Of a stretch of DNA of 32,182 bases, positions 16,786-26,361 are shown piece after piece. Both the position numbers and the translations under genes were made by a program. The DNA is taken from the NCBI GenBank assembly GCA_016934315.1, contig JAFGSY010000041.1, forward strand, positions 1-32,182, read 5' to 3'. The stretch is from Candidatus Anaeroferrophillus wilburensis (GTDB lineage: Bacteria > Desulfobacterota > Anaeroferrophillalia > Anaeroferrophillales > Anaeroferrophillaceae). Within the stretch, counting starts at the first letter, position 1, and the number at the start of each line of letters is the position of its first letter. The notes beneath the pieces were generated by a model. The model saw only the letters and a list, made by a program, of their open reading frames with translations, did no database searches and was not told the origin of the DNA.

Positions 16786-18267
16786 ATGGATAACAGAGGA
16801 ACAACAGCTGGTGTCATGGAACATCCCGGCAGCCTGAAAAAAGGTACAGAAAATCTGCCCCCTCTGCGCCTGCGGGATAAAAAAGTGCTGGTGGTGGGTT
16901 TGGGCATCAGCGGTGAAGCGGTAGCTTCCTTTCTCTGCCGGCAGGGGGCGCTGGTCTCCGTGTCTGATCATCGGCCGGCTGACGAGCTGGTAGACAGTAT
17001 CGGCCGCCTGCAGAGTCTGCCATTGCTTACGATTGAAACGGGTGGGCATTCTCAAGAACTGTTTCTCAGGCAGGATCTGATTGTCGTCAGTCCCGGCGTC
17101 CCTCTTGTCCTTGAGGTGATCAGCCAGGCTCGCAAAAAAGGTATTCCGGTTATTGGTGAGCTTGAGCTGGCTGGTAGATCTGTTTCCCTGCCCCTTATCG
17201 GCCTGACGGGGACCAACGGCAAGACCACCACGGTGACCCTTTTGGGTGAGCTGTTCGCCGCTGCCGGGTTTCATCCTTTTGTCGGCGGCAATATTGGTAC
17301 GCCGGCAATCGAAATGGCCCGGGACGACGCCGACTGGGATGTGGGGATTCTTGAATTGAGCAGTTTTCAGCTTGAAGGAATTGAGCAGTTTCGCCCCCAT
17401 GTGGGGATAATCCTCAACGTAACCCCTGACCATCAGGACCGCTATCCTAGCCATGAAGCCTATCTGCAAGCGAAGATGAAAATCATGCAATGCCAGGGGC
17501 GGGATGATTTTCTGTTGCTCAACAGAGATGATCTCCTGCTTGCCGATCAGTTACAGCTGCTGCATGAGCGCTGGTTGAGGGGCGAGTCGGTGCCCCGGCC
17601 GGTGTCTTTCAGCTGTCGAACCATGGTGGAAGACGGCGGCTGCTGTCTGGGAGGCAAGATTGTCTGCCATATATCCGGCAACGACGGCGGGCGTTCATGT
17701 ACCGTGCCACTGCCGGAAGTGCACATGCCGGGTGAGCATAATCGCAGTAATCTCCTGGCGGCCTTTCTGGCGGGTTTTCTCTATGGCCTTGATCCCCGGG
17801 TGATGCTGGCAACCATCAGCGCCTTCAAAGGCCTGCCCCATCGCCTGGAGTTTGTCGCCCGGGTGGCGGGCATTGAGTATGTCAATGACTCAAAAGCCAC
17901 CAACCTGGATGCGGTGGCCCGGGCGATCGACAGTTTTGATCAACCCATCGTGCTGCTGCTCGGCGGCCGGGACAAGGGGGCATCGTTCGGCGATTTGGCT
18001 GGCGTCATGGGCGGCCGGGTGCGGGATATTGTCCCCTTTGGTGAAGCAGCAGATCTGATTGCCCGCCAACTGCCTCACTTTTATGCCGGTGAGCAGGCAG
18101 CCAATCTCCGGGAGGCGGTCATCAAGGGCACCACGTTAGCCCATGCCGGTGATGTGGTCCTCCTGTCGCCCGGATGTGCGAGCTTTGATGAGTTTGCCAG
18201 TTACCGCCATCGGGGGGATTGCTTTAAATCGGTGGTCAGCGAACTTGCCTCGGGAGCCCTGCCATGA
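16786..18267 (+). CDS. murD: UDP-MurNAc-L-alanine:D-glutamate ligase
   Basis: MurD adds D-glutamate to UDP-MurNAc-L-Ala in the cytosol. The 493-residue protein has the Rossmann-like N-domain (KKVLVVGLGISGEAVA), VVSPGVPL, the P-loop GLTGTNGKTTT and GGNIGTPAIE. The centre has LELSSFQLEG and ILNVTPDHQDRY; the C-terminal domain has LPHRLEFVA, YVNDSKATNLDAV and LLLGGRDKG. The N-terminus is about 25 residues longer than the usual start. ATG 16786 has only a close AGGGT and ATG 16816 has none, so the start is uncertain. It is 69 bases after mraY and overlaps ftsW by ATGA. Confidence 0.96.
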   Translation: MDNRGTTAGVMEHPGSLKKGTENLPPLRLRDKKVLVVGLGISGEAVASFLCRQGALVSVSDHRPADELVDSIGRLQSLPLLTIETGGHSQELFLRQDLIVVSPGVPLVLEVISQARKKGIPVIGELELAGRSVSLPLIGLTGTNGKTTTVTLLGELFAAAGFHPFVGGNIGTPAIEMARDDADWDVGILELSSFQLEGIEQFRPHVGIILNVTPDHQDRYPSHEAYLQAKMKIMQCQGRDDFLLLNRDDLLLADQLQLLHERWLRGESVPRPVSFSCRTMVEDGGCCLGGKIVCHISGNDGGRSCTVPLPEVHMPGEHNRSNLLAAFLAGFLYGLDPRVMLATISAFKGLPHRLEFVARVAGIEYVNDSKATNLDAVARAIDSFDQPIVLLLGGRDKGASFGDLAGVMGGRVRDIVPFGEAADLIARQLPHFYAGEQAANLREAVIKGTTLAHAGDVVLLSPGCASFDEFASYRHRGDCFKSVVSELASGALP

Positions 18268-19382
18268 AGCGTATGGAGATTATCCTCCTGAGTACCGTTG
18301 CCTGCCTTCTGACCATTGGGGTTTTGATGATTTTCAGCGCCAGTGCCGTGTTGGCCAAAAACACCTATAACAACAGCTACTATTTCCTCTTCAAACAGCT
18401 GGCTTTTTTGGTTCTGGGCGGTGCCAGTATGATGATCTGCTGGTTGCTGGATTATCATTGGTGGGAAAAACTATCGGTGCCGCTGATGGCGTTCAGCGCA
18501 ATCCTGCTGATTATGGTTCTTATCCCGGGGATTGGCCATCGTGCCGGGGGGGCAAGTCGATGGTTGCAGACGCCTTTCTTCTCCATTCAGCCGGCAGAGT
18601 GTTGCAAGTTGGTGATGGTGATCTACCTGGGGGCTTATCTGACCAGGAAGGAGGCGCGCATGCGGGAGTTCAAGCGTGGCCTGCTGCCGCCGCTGCTGAT
18701 TTTGGGTATGTTTGTTGGTTTGCTGATGCTGGAACCTGATTTTGGCACTTCGGTGATCATCCTTGTTCTGGCGTTTATGCTGAGCTGGATTGGCGGCGCT
18801 CGTGTTGTCCATCTGCTTTCCCTGGCCCTGCTGGCTCTGCCGGGTCTGGCTCTGGCTGTAGTTTTTTCTCCTTATCGGATGAAGCGGATTCTCACCTTTC
18901 TTGATCCCTGGCAGGATCCCACCGGCAACGGTTTCCAGGTTATCCAATCAATGATAGCCCTGGGGGTTGGTGGGATCAACGGGGTTGGTTTGGGCAACGG
19001 CAAACAGAAACTGTTTTTCCTCCCTGAACCCCATACCGATTTTATTGTGGCCGCCATTGGTGAAGAGATGGGGTTTATGGGGATCTGCTTCCTGATTCTG
19101 GTGCTGCTGATATTCCTCTTTGTCGGTCTGAGGATTGCACTTGCCAGCAAGGATCGTTTTGGTTTGCTGCTGGCTACCGGGCTGACTTTTCTCATTGTCC
19201 TCCAGATGCTGGTCAATATGGGGGTGGCTATGGGGGTGCTACCCACCAAGGGGTTGACCTATCCCTTCTTGAGTTATGGTGGGACCTCCTTGCTAATCAG
19301 TATGACAGCGGTGGGTATTTTGTTGAATATCTGCCGGCAGCCGGAAACTGGCCGTGATCGGCAGCGTTTTTTCAGGAAATAA
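18264..19382 (+). CDS. ftsW: Septal peptidoglycan glycosyltransferase FtsW (SEDS family)
   Basis: FtsW polymerises lipid II into glycan strands at the septum, paired with FtsI. The 372-residue protein has about ten membrane segments and the SEDS signatures. These are FSASAVLA in the first segment, SRWLQTPFFSIQPAE, LMLEPDFGTS, the catalytic-loop block FLPEPHTDFIVAAIGEEMGF and LPTKGLTYPFLSYGGTSL. The short N-terminus puts the first helix almost at residue 6. The conserved Asp in the HTDF motif is present. It overlaps murD by 4 nt and ends 4 bases before murG. Confidence 0.95.
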   Translation: MKRMEIILLSTVACLLTIGVLMIFSASAVLAKNTYNNSYYFLFKQLAFLVLGGASMMICWLLDYHWWEKLSVPLMAFSAILLIMVLIPGIGHRAGGASRWLQTPFFSIQPAECCKLVMVIYLGAYLTRKEARMREFKRGLLPPLLILGMFVGLLMLEPDFGTSVIILVLAFMLSWIGGARVVHLLSLALLALPGLALAVVFSPYRMKRILTFLDPWQDPTGNGFQVIQSMIALGVGGINGVGLGNGKQKLFFLPEPHTDFIVAAIGEEMGFMGICFLILVLLIFLFVGLRIALASKDRFGLLLATGLTFLIVLQMLVNMGVAMGVLPTKGLTYPFLSYGGTSLLISMTAVGILLNICRQPETGRDRQRFFRK

Positions 19383-19386
19383 ATTC

Positions 19387-20517
19387 ATGAAACAGCCAAA
19401 GACAATTATGCTGGCCGGAGGTGGGACTGGAGGGCACCTGTTTCCCGGTATTGCCCTGGCCCAGGAATTCCGGCGGCGTTTTCCTGAGGTTATGATCGTT
19501 TTTGTCGGCACCCGGAAAGGGCTGGAAAGCAGGGTCATACCTCCCCTGGGCTACCGCCTGGCTTTTATGAACATCAGCGGCATGGTGGGCAAAGGGCTGC
19601 GAGAAAAACTGCGGGTTATGGGAGGGTTGCCGGCGGCTTTGATTCAGGCCCTGGTGTTCATAGTTCGTTATAAACCGGATTTGGTGATTGGCCTGGGTGG
19701 CTATGCCAGTGCTCCCATGCTGGTGGCCGCCCGTCTGGCCGCCATCCCGCTGGTGATCCAAGAACAGAATGCCTTTCCCGGGGTGGTAAATCGGCTTCTG
19801 GCTCCTTTGGCAGCAACGGTTTTTGTCGCCTTTGAAGAAGCCAGAAAGCATCTCTATAGCCGGAAAATTATTAATTGTGGCAATCCGGTCCGCCTTGATT
19901 TTGCCACCCAGACTGAAACCGGCCGCCGAGGCAGACATGAATTGACTATGTTGGTTGTCGGTGGCAGTCAGGGAGCCCATTCTCTTAACACCGCGGTACC
20001 GGAGGCTTTGGTTCGCCTGCAGGCGGTCGGTGTGGTGCTGAAGGTTATTCATCAGACCGGCAGCCGTGATTATGCCCAAGTGCAGGCGGCTTACCAGGCG
20101 AATGGCATTGAGGCGGAGGTGGCGGAATTTTTTCCTGATATGGCACCGCAGTATGCTGCTGCCGATCTGGTTGTCAGTCGAGCGGGTGCCTTGACGTTGG
20201 CGGAACTGGCCCTCGTCGGCAGGCCGGCAATCCTGGTCCCCTATCCCCATGCCGCCCATGACCACCAGGATTTTAACGCCAGAGTTTTTATGGCTCGTGG
20301 AGCTGCCTTGATGATTCGCGACCATGAGTTAAACGGGGAGTCATTGGCCGAGATGCTGCAGCCTTTGCTGCAGGACCGCAGCCGTTTGCAGAGCATGCAG
20401 GCGGCCGCGGCAGCCCTAGGATGCCCGAGGGCAGTCGGCGAGATTGTCGATCGTTGTCTGGGGATACTGTCCTTGACAACGGGAGAGGTTTCGGAGGCGC
20501 GTGAAGATGCACCATAA
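19387..20517 (+). CDS. murG: Lipid II synthase (UDP-GlcNAc transferase MurG)
   Basis: MurG transfers GlcNAc from UDP-GlcNAc to lipid I, forming lipid II on the inner membrane surface. The 376-residue GT-B protein has the N-terminal AGGGTGGHLFPGIALA loop, FVGTRKGLESRVIP, IGLGGYASAPMLVAA, QEQNAFPGVVNR, the second-domain VVGGSQGAHSLN, and SRAGALTLAELALVGRPAILVPYPHAAHDHQ for UDP-GlcNAc binding. I chose ATG 19387 (AGGAAA upstream) rather than the open extension into ftsW. It overlaps murC by 11 nt. Confidence 0.97.
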   Translation: MKQPKTIMLAGGGTGGHLFPGIALAQEFRRRFPEVMIVFVGTRKGLESRVIPPLGYRLAFMNISGMVGKGLREKLRVMGGLPAALIQALVFIVRYKPDLVIGLGGYASAPMLVAARLAAIPLVIQEQNAFPGVVNRLLAPLAATVFVAFEEARKHLYSRKIINCGNPVRLDFATQTETGRRGRHELTMLVVGGSQGAHSLNTAVPEALVRLQAVGVVLKVIHQTGSRDYAQVQAAYQANGIEAEVAEFFPDMAPQYAAADLVVSRAGALTLAELALVGRPAILVPYPHAAHDHQDFNARVFMARGAALMIRDHELNGESLAEMLQPLLQDRSRLQSMQAAAAALGCPRAVGEIVDRCLGILSLTTGEVSEAREDAP

Positions 20518-21874
20518 GGTAAAAAGGATCCACTTTATCGGTATTGGCGGCATCGGAATGAGCGGGATCGCCGAAGTGCTGCTTAACCTTGGGTATCAGG
20601 TGACCGGCTCTGATCTACGACAAACCCCGATTACCGATCGCCTGGCGGAATTAGGGGCCGAAATCTATTTAGGGCATTCGCGGCAGCATGTGGGGGATGT
20701 GCAGGTGGTGGTTCGTTCGACCGCTGTAAAAAATGATAATCCTGAACTGGTTGAAGCGCTGGAGCGGGCGATCCCGGTTATTCCCCGGGCTGAAATGCTG
20801 GCAGAACTGATGCGGCTGAAATATGGCATTGCCGTAGCCGGAACCCACGGCAAAACCACCACGACCTCGATGATTGCCACTATGCTCAGCGGCACCGATC
20901 TGGATCCAACCATTGTTATTGGTGGTCGTCTGGATAGTCTGAAGAGCAATGCCCGCTTGGGACAGGGGGAAATCCTGGTTGCCGAGGCCGATGAAAGCGA
21001 CGGCTCCTTCATGGCGCTTTCACCGATTATCGCGGTGATTACCAATATTGATCGGGAGCATCTTGATCACTACCAGGGGGGTCTGGCGGAAATTGAGGAT
21101 ACGTTTGTCGCATTTGCCAATAAAGTGCCTTTTTACGGTTTGGTTATTGTCTGTCTTGATGATCCTCGGGTTCAGGAAATTATCCCGCGTCTCAGCCGCC
21201 GTTTGTGTACGTATGGTTTCAGCCCCCAGGCCGATTTTCAGGCCATTGATGTTCGCATAGAGGGCATGCACAGCTCTTTTACGGTGGTCAGCAATGATCA
21301 GGTTTTCGGGGAGATAACCATTGGTCTGCCAGGGCGCCATTATGTGCAGAATGCTCTGGCGGCAGTTGCTGCTGGTTTTGAACTGGGGCTCGATTTTGCC
21401 CTTATCCAGCGGAATCTTGAGATGTTTGCCGGTGTGCAGCGTCGGATGCAGGTTCTGGGGGAGTGTCGGGGAGCGCTGGTTATCGATGATTATGGCCACC
21501 ATCCAACCGAGATCAAGGTTACTCTGGCGGCGTTGCGCCAGGCTTTTCCCGGTCGGCGGTTGCTGGTGGTTTTCCAGCCGCATCGCTATACCAGGACCCA
21601 GCATCTGTTCCATGAATTTTTGGTTGCTTTCAATGAGGCGGATGAATTGCTGGTCAGCGATATCTACCCGGCCGGTGAATCACCCATTGCCGGGGTCAGT
21701 GGCGAGCATCTGGCCGATGAAATTCGCCATCACGGTCACAAAAATGTCCACTATCGTTCTGATCATCAAGGTATCCTTGACTATCTGGCTGAGCATGTCC
21801 AGGAGAACTACGTGGTCATTACCTTTGGCGCCGGCGACATTACCAGGGTAGCGCATGCTCTGGCCGGTTCATAA
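20507..21874 (+). CDS. murC: UDP-MurNAc:L-alanine ligase
   Basis: MurC adds the first amino acid, L-alanine, to UDP-MurNAc. The 455-residue protein has HFIGIGGIGMSGIAEVL at the N-terminus, VVRSTAV and the P-loop GTHGKTTTTS. EADESDGSF, NIDREHLDHY and the C-terminal IDDYGHHPTEI, FQPHRYTRT and DIYPAGE follow. Two starts compete: GTG 20501 lies only 3 bases after GGAGG, while ATG 20507 lies 9 bases after it, so I chose the ATG. It overlaps the end of murG. Downstream a 98-base spacer precedes the lipoprotein gene. Confidence 0.97.
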   Translation: MHHKVKRIHFIGIGGIGMSGIAEVLLNLGYQVTGSDLRQTPITDRLAELGAEIYLGHSRQHVGDVQVVVRSTAVKNDNPELVEALERAIPVIPRAEMLAELMRLKYGIAVAGTHGKTTTTSMIATMLSGTDLDPTIVIGGRLDSLKSNARLGQGEILVAEADESDGSFMALSPIIAVITNIDREHLDHYQGGLAEIEDTFVAFANKVPFYGLVIVCLDDPRVQEIIPRLSRRLCTYGFSPQADFQAIDVRIEGMHSSFTVVSNDQVFGEITIGLPGRHYVQNALAAVAAGFELGLDFALIQRNLEMFAGVQRRMQVLGECRGALVIDDYGHHPTEIKVTLAALRQAFPGRRLLVVFQPHRYTRTQHLFHEFLVAFNEADELLVSDIYPAGESPIAGVSGEHLADEIRHHGHKNVHYRSDHQGILDYLAEHVQENYVVITFGAGDITRVAHALAGS

Positions 21875-21972
21875 AAGATGACCTGGACGAAGGGAACATG
21901 CTTGTCGAGGAATATGTTTTCGCGGAGGGCAGCAAAACCGAATTTTTTACGTTCCAGCAGAGGAGGAGAATA

Positions 21973-22299
21973 ATGCATCAGGAAGGGAACAAGATAACAA
22001 AAGCCGGAGTCGTACTGGTTATGGTGTTGATGGTTTTTTATGTGGCTGCCTGTGCTACCCCCGGCGGACGCTCAGCGGGGCAGGTGCTGGATGACAGTGC
22101 CATTGCGACGACCATAAAAACCAAGCTGGTCAGTATGCCGGGTGTCAGGTCGCTGGGCATCGATGTTGATGTTCATCAGGGGGAGGTAGTGCTTTCCGGC
22201 CGTGTTCACAGTGAAAATGAGGAGGCTCGGGTTCTTGATGCCACGCGAAATGTTCAGGGGGTGCGGAAAGTTACCAGTATGTTGAAGATTATTCCCTGA
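21973..22299 (+). CDS. BON-domain lipoprotein inserted in the dcw cluster
   Basis: A 108-residue lipoprotein: a basic N-terminus, a hydrophobic stretch (VVLVMVLMVFYVAAC) whose last residues form a lipobox, then a mature BON domain. The domain runs DSAIATTIKTKLVSMPGVRS, IDVDVHQGEVVLSGRVHS and VLDATRNVQGVRKVTSML, as in OsmY-like proteins. A strong GAGGAGGAG site lies 4 bases before ATG 21973. BON domains bind phospholipid or other envelope surfaces; the role here is not known. Its stop overlaps the murB start by one base (TGATG), so the two are translationally linked. Residues after the cysteine are ATP, with no Asp sorting signal, so outer-membrane sorting is expected if E. coli rules apply. 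Confidence 0.9.
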   Translation: MHQEGNKITKAGVVLVMVLMVFYVAACATPGGRSAGQVLDDSAIATTIKTKLVSMPGVRSLGIDVDVHQGEVVLSGRVHSENEEARVLDATRNVQGVRKVTSMLKIIP

Positions 22300-23285
22300 T
22301 GCAGGCTGTTAATCAGGTCGTACTTGCTGATGAGATCATTGCCGGGCTGGTCCGGGAGTTTGGCAGCCAGGTGCAGCAGGATGTGCCGTTGGCCGGTCGA
22401 ACGACGATGAAAGTCGGGGGTATTGCCCGCCTCTATCTTACGCCACACGGAACTTCCCAACTGCAAGGCATGCTGGCCAGGTTGAAACAGCTCTCAGTGC
22501 CGGTTCTGGTGCTTGGCGGCGGTGCCAATGTGGTGGTTGCTGATGAGGGGGTAAGCCGGGCGGCGGTGATTAGTGTGATGGAACATATGAACAATATTGC
22601 CGATATCCGGATTCAGCGTGGGCAGGTGAGCGTCACCGCGGAGGCTGGCGTACGATTAACCACCCTGGTGCAGTTCTGCCAGCAGCAGGGTTGGGGTGGG
22701 ATGGAATTTCTTGCCGGTATCCCCGGTTCCGTCGGTGGCGCGGCGGTTATGAACGCCGGGGCCTTTGGTCGGGAGTTTGGTGATCTGCTCATGGCCATGA
22801 GTTGTTGTGACTATGATGGACAGTTGTCTTGCTGTTCCAGAAACGAGTTGTTCATGACCTATCGTGATGGGGGGGTGGCACCGGATCAGGTGGTCGTTTC
22901 GGTGTGCTTGTTGCTGCAACCGGCATTACCGGAAACTATCGCCGCCAAGATGGCTGAGTACCGTGAAATTCGCCGCCAGCGGCAGCCGTGGGGAGTCCCT
23001 TCAGCTGGCTCCGTGTTTAAAAATCCTCCGGGCGATTATGCCGGGCGTCTCATTGAAGCGGCTGGCTGTCGTGGCCGCCGCCAGGGCAAGGCCCGGGTTG
23101 CTGATCAGCATGCCAATTTCATCACGACTGAACCGGGAGCGACGGCAGCAGATGTCTTTCGGCTTATCGATGAGGTGAAAATGCTGGTTTACCGGCAATT
23201 TGGCGTTTTGTTGGAAGAGGAAATTATCCGGTTTAGTGATGATCATTGTCTCGTTGTTTCTGACGTCCCGCAAGAGGAGATGTGA
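22299..23285 (+). CDS. murB: UDP-N-acetylenolpyruvoylglucosamine reductase
   Basis: MurB uses NADPH and FAD to reduce UDP-GlcNAc-enolpyruvate to UDP-MurNAc. The 328-residue protein begins with the FAD-domain TTMKVGGIARLYLTP and VLGGGANVVVADEGV, then MEFLAGIPGSVGGAAVMNAGA. The catalytic set is present: Tyr-Arg in MTYRDGGV, the proton-donor Ser in SAGSVFKNP, and a Glu near the C-terminus (VLLEEEI). QHANFITTEPGATA is also typical. ATG 22299 overlaps the lipoprotein stop, and its own stop overlaps the ddl start by one base. Confidence 0.97.
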   Translation: MQAVNQVVLADEIIAGLVREFGSQVQQDVPLAGRTTMKVGGIARLYLTPHGTSQLQGMLARLKQLSVPVLVLGGGANVVVADEGVSRAAVISVMEHMNNIADIRIQRGQVSVTAEAGVRLTTLVQFCQQQGWGGMEFLAGIPGSVGGAAVMNAGAFGREFGDLLMAMSCCDYDGQLSCCSRNELFMTYRDGGVAPDQVVVSVCLLLQPALPETIAAKMAEYREIRRQRQPWGVPSAGSVFKNPPGDYAGRLIEAAGCRGRRQGKARVADQHANFITTEPGATAADVFRLIDEVKMLVYRQFGVLLEEEIIRFSDDHCLVVSDVPQEEM

Positions 23286-24226
23286 TGAACTTTTCCCTTG
23301 ACCAGCTGAAAAAGAAAAAGATTGGAGTCCTTTTGGGAGGCTTGTCAGCCGAACGGGAAATTTCTTTAAAAACCGGTGCTGCGATACAATCGGCCTTGGA
23401 ACGGAGCGGTTATCGTACCGTGGCGATTGACGTTGGTCGTGATCTCCCATTCCGTCTGCGTGAGGAGCAGATTGACGTTGCGTTCATTGCCCTCCATGGT
23501 CGCTATGGTGAGGATGGTGTTGTCCAGGGGGTTTTGGAGCTGCTGCAGATTCCTTATACCGGTCCTGGCGTGATGGCCAGCAGTGTGGCGATGAATAAGC
23601 TGATAACCAAACATCTGCTGCGCAGTGCCGGAATTGCCACCCCCGCATATCTGTCCTGTCATGATCAGGTTGATGTGGTGCCTGATGCAGGGTCGCTGGG
23701 TTATCCGCTGGTGGTCAAGCCGGTCAGTGAAGGTTCCAGTCTGGGAGTTGCTATTGTAGAGCGGCATTCTGATCTGGCAGCGGCGATGGCCGGGGCTTTT
23801 CGCTATGAACGGGAGATCCTGCTGGAGCAGTATATCCCTGGCAGGGAAATTACCGCCTCTGTACTCAATGGAACCCCGTTGCCTCTCATTGAAATTTGCC
23901 CGGCCGCCGGTTTCTACAGCTATCAGGCAAAATATACGGCCGGAGAGACGGACTATCTGGTGCCGGCGCCACTTGCCCCGGTGTTGACCAGATCGATCCA
24001 GAGCCTGGCCCTGGCCAGCTGCCGGGTTACAGACTGTTGTCAAGGGGCTGTCCGGGTTGATTTCCGTCTCAGCCCTGATGCAAAAGCATATGTTATTGAA
24101 ATCAATACCATTCCTGGGATGACCGCCACCAGCTTGCTGCCCAAGGCGGCGGCAGCGGCCGGGATGGGATTTGAGGCTCTGATTGAAACAATCGTCTCCG
24201 GGGCGTCTTTAAAATGTAGGTCGTAG
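23285..24226 (+). CDS. ddl: D-alanine--D-alanine ligase
   Basis: Ddl joins two D-alanines with ATP for use by MurF. The 313-residue ATP-grasp protein has IGVLLGGLSAEREISLKTG, FIALHGRYGEDGVVQG, the second-domain LVVKPVSEGSSLGVAIV and LLEQYIPGREITASVL. The metal-binding region is VDFRLS ... VIEINTIPGMTATSLLP. I chose ATG 23285, with GAGGAG 5 bases upstream, over GTG 23282. It overlaps murB by one base and is 10 bases ahead of ftsQ. The position between murB and ftsQ is the classic dcw place. Confidence 0.97.
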   Translation: MNFSLDQLKKKKIGVLLGGLSAEREISLKTGAAIQSALERSGYRTVAIDVGRDLPFRLREEQIDVAFIALHGRYGEDGVVQGVLELLQIPYTGPGVMASSVAMNKLITKHLLRSAGIATPAYLSCHDQVDVVPDAGSLGYPLVVKPVSEGSSLGVAIVERHSDLAAAMAGAFRYEREILLEQYIPGREITASVLNGTPLPLIEICPAAGFYSYQAKYTAGETDYLVPAPLAPVLTRSIQSLALASCRVTDCCQGAVRVDFRLSPDAKAYVIEINTIPGMTATSLLPKAAAAAGMGFEALIETIVSGASLKCRS

Positions 24227-24236
24227 GGTATATCCT

Positions 24237-25085
24237 GTGGCTGAAAGCCGGAAAAAAAAGCTGGTCAATTCACGCCGGGAACTGAACCGTAGCCGCCGGC
24301 AGAAAAAGAAAAGAGAGTTCAGAACATGGGTTCCCAAGGCAGTTATAATACTGATGTTAGTGGGATGTTCCCTGCTGCTCTGGACCAAAAAGGCAGACTT
24401 TGCTGCCGGCATCAGGCAAGAGCTTCGTAATCGACAGCTGTTAACGGTAAAGGAGGTTGTTGTGGAAGGTCATTATCAAACAGTCAAAGATGATATTGTG
24501 CAGCAGTTGGAGGTGGACCCTGGCATGCTCCTGTTCGATGCCGACCTGTCACTCATGCGGGGACGGGTGGAACGGTTGCCCTATGTGCAGACGGCCCAGG
24601 TATGCCGGCAGTGGCCTGACAGGCTGATGGTATCAGTGGCTGAACGGGTTCCGGTTGCCATGGTCAACCTGGATGGTCTCTACTATGTAGATTGCCACGG
24701 ACAGATTTTCAAACGGGTGGAACAGGGGGAGGAAGTGGATCTGCCGGTGCTTACCGGCTTGAACACCGAGATGCTCCAGAAGAATCCTGAAGCTGGCCGA
24801 GCTATGCTGACCCTGGGGCTGGCGATGCTGGGCTGCTGGCAGGGGGAGGATGATTATGCCCAGGAAGGATTGTCGGAGATTCATCTTGATGACACCTTCG
24901 GCCTGACCATCTATACCCGTCGTCATGCATGGCAGGTTGAATTGGGGCTGGAAGCTTTTGGCGTCAAACTTCAACAGTGGTACAAGGTGGTGCAGTACCT
25001 GGGAACCGAAGGAAACCGGGCTCAGCGTTTTGACTGCCGCAGCAGTCATGCGGTGGTGGTTGGTTATCAAAGCGCTGTACAGTAA
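24237..25085 (+). CDS. ftsQ: Cell division protein FtsQ
   Basis: FtsQ is a bitopic inner-membrane protein that links FtsA/FtsZ-side and septal-synthesis proteins through FtsB/FtsL. The 282-residue protein has a very basic cytoplasmic N-terminus (about residues 5-29). A membrane segment follows at about 33-50, then a POTRA domain (about 69-137; VKEVVVEGHYQTVKDDIV, LPYVQTAQVCRQWPDRL). The beta-domain has VAMVNLDGLYYVDCHGQIF and LPVLTGL. The start is GTG 24237 with a weak ribosome site, which fits low FtsQ levels. It lies 24 bases ahead of ftsA. Confidence 0.95.
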   Translation: MAESRKKKLVNSRRELNRSRRQKKKREFRTWVPKAVIILMLVGCSLLLWTKKADFAAGIRQELRNRQLLTVKEVVVEGHYQTVKDDIVQQLEVDPGMLLFDADLSLMRGRVERLPYVQTAQVCRQWPDRLMVSVAERVPVAMVNLDGLYYVDCHGQIFKRVEQGEEVDLPVLTGLNTEMLQKNPEAGRAMLTLGLAMLGCWQGEDDYAQEGLSEIHLDDTFGLTIYTRRHAWQVELGLEAFGVKLQQWYKVVQYLGTEGNRAQRFDCRSSHAVVVGYQSAVQ

Positions 25086-25109
25086 CCGGCGCCAAGGATC
25101 GGGGGAACC

Positions 25110-26339
25110 ATGTCCAAAAATAATCAGGTGATCGTTGGGTTGGATATCGGCACGACGAAAATCTGTGCCATTGTCGGCAGGGTTACGGCCGATGAGGTGG
25201 AAATCATCGGGATCGGCACCCATCCGTCTGAAGGGCTGCGCAAGGGAGTGGTGGTCAATATTGACAGTACGGTTGAGTCAATCAAAAAAGCCATCCACGA
25301 AGCTGAAATGATGTCAGGCTCTGACATTAAGGCGGTGGTAACCGGGATTGCCGGGGCTCATATCAAAGGCTTTAACAGCCATGGGATCATCGGGGTAAAA
25401 GATCATGAAGTGTCAGCCAAGGATGTTGAAAAGGTCTTGGAAGCCGCCAAGGCAGTGGCCATTCCCCTGGATCGGGAAGTTGTGCATACCCTGGCCCAGG
25501 AGTTCATTATTGATGAGCAGGATGGGATCCGGGATCCGGTGGGGATGTCCGGGGTCCGTCTGGAAGTCAAAGTTCATATTGTTACTGCCGCCGTTGCTTC
25601 AGCCCAGAATATTGTTCGCTCCTGCAATAGGGCCGGGCTGGAGGTGGCCGACATCGTTCTGCAGCAGATTGCTTCCAGCGAAGCGGTGCTGACCGATGAA
25701 GAGAAAGAGCTGGGAGTTGTAGTTATCGATATCGGCGGTGGGACGACGGATATTGCCGTGTTTGCCAATGGCAGTATCTGCTATACCGCCTCCCTGCCTT
25801 TGGGGGGCAACCAGTTGACCAGCGATATTGCCGTTGGCCTGCGCACTCCGGTGACGGCTGCTGAAAAAATCAAGAAAAACTATGGTTGTGCCATGATCTC
25901 CCTGATTGATCATAATGATACTATCGAGGTTCCCAGTGTCGGCGGTCGGCAGCCGCGGGTGTTGTCACGGCAGATTCTCGGAGAAATTATTGAGCCTCGG
26001 ATGGAGGAGATCTTGGAACTGGTGAAGCGGGAACTCTACAAATCGGGTTTTTATGATCAGGTGGTTTCCGGGGTGGTGCTCACCGGCGGTTCATCGTTGA
26101 TGCCCGGGGTTGAAGAACTGGCGGAGATGGTTTTTGAGATGCAGGCAAGGGCTGGCATTCCCCAGCATGTCGGGGGGCTTTTGGATATTGTCAGAAGTCC
26201 CATGTATGCCACCGGTGTCGGTCTGTTGATCCATGGCTCAAAAACGTTGGAGTCGTCGGGGCGGTTCAGTACCAGTGATAAAAATTTATTCAACAAACTT
26301 TATACACGAATGAAAAATTGGTTTGCCGAATTTTTTTAA
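25110..26339 (+). CDS. ftsA: Cell division protein FtsA
   Basis: FtsA is an actin-like ATPase that tethers FtsZ to the membrane. The 409-residue protein has the phosphate-1 motif [16 protein letters not shown], the 1C subdomain ([18 protein letters not shown] to the VHIVTAAVA strand), the phosphate-2 motif [16 protein letters not shown] and the adenosine motif [14 protein letters not shown]-terminal amphipathic helix ([17 protein letters not shown]) is the membrane-targeting sequence. GGGGGAA lies 3 bases before the ATG. It is 22 bases upstream of ftsZ. Confidence 0.98.
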   Translation: MSKNNQVIVGLDIGTTKICAIVGRVTADEVEIIGIGTHPSEGLRKGVVVNIDSTVESIKKAIHEAEMMSGSDIKAVVTGIAGAHIKGFNSHGIIGVKDHEVSAKDVEKVLEAAKAVAIPLDREVVHTLAQEFIIDEQDGIRDPVGMSGVRLEVKVHIVTAAVASAQNIVRSCNRAGLEVADIVLQQIASSEAVLTDEEKELGVVVIDIGGGTTDIAVFANGSICYTASLPLGGNQLTSDIAVGLRTPVTAAEKIKKNYGCAMISLIDHNDTIEVPSVGGRQPRVLSRQILGEIIEPRMEEILELVKRELYKSGFYDQVVSGVVLTGGSSLMPGVEELAEMVFEMQARAGIPQHVGGLLDIVRSPMYATGVGLLIHGSKTLESSGRFSTSDKNLFNKLYTRMKNWFAEFF

Positions 26340-26361
26340 GCGAGCGAGGGGAGGAAAAATC

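Noticed and set aside
19372-20325. 317-codon minus-strand frame across murG
   Set aside because: Same reason: antisense shadow of a well-supported gene, no motif and no ribosome site of note.
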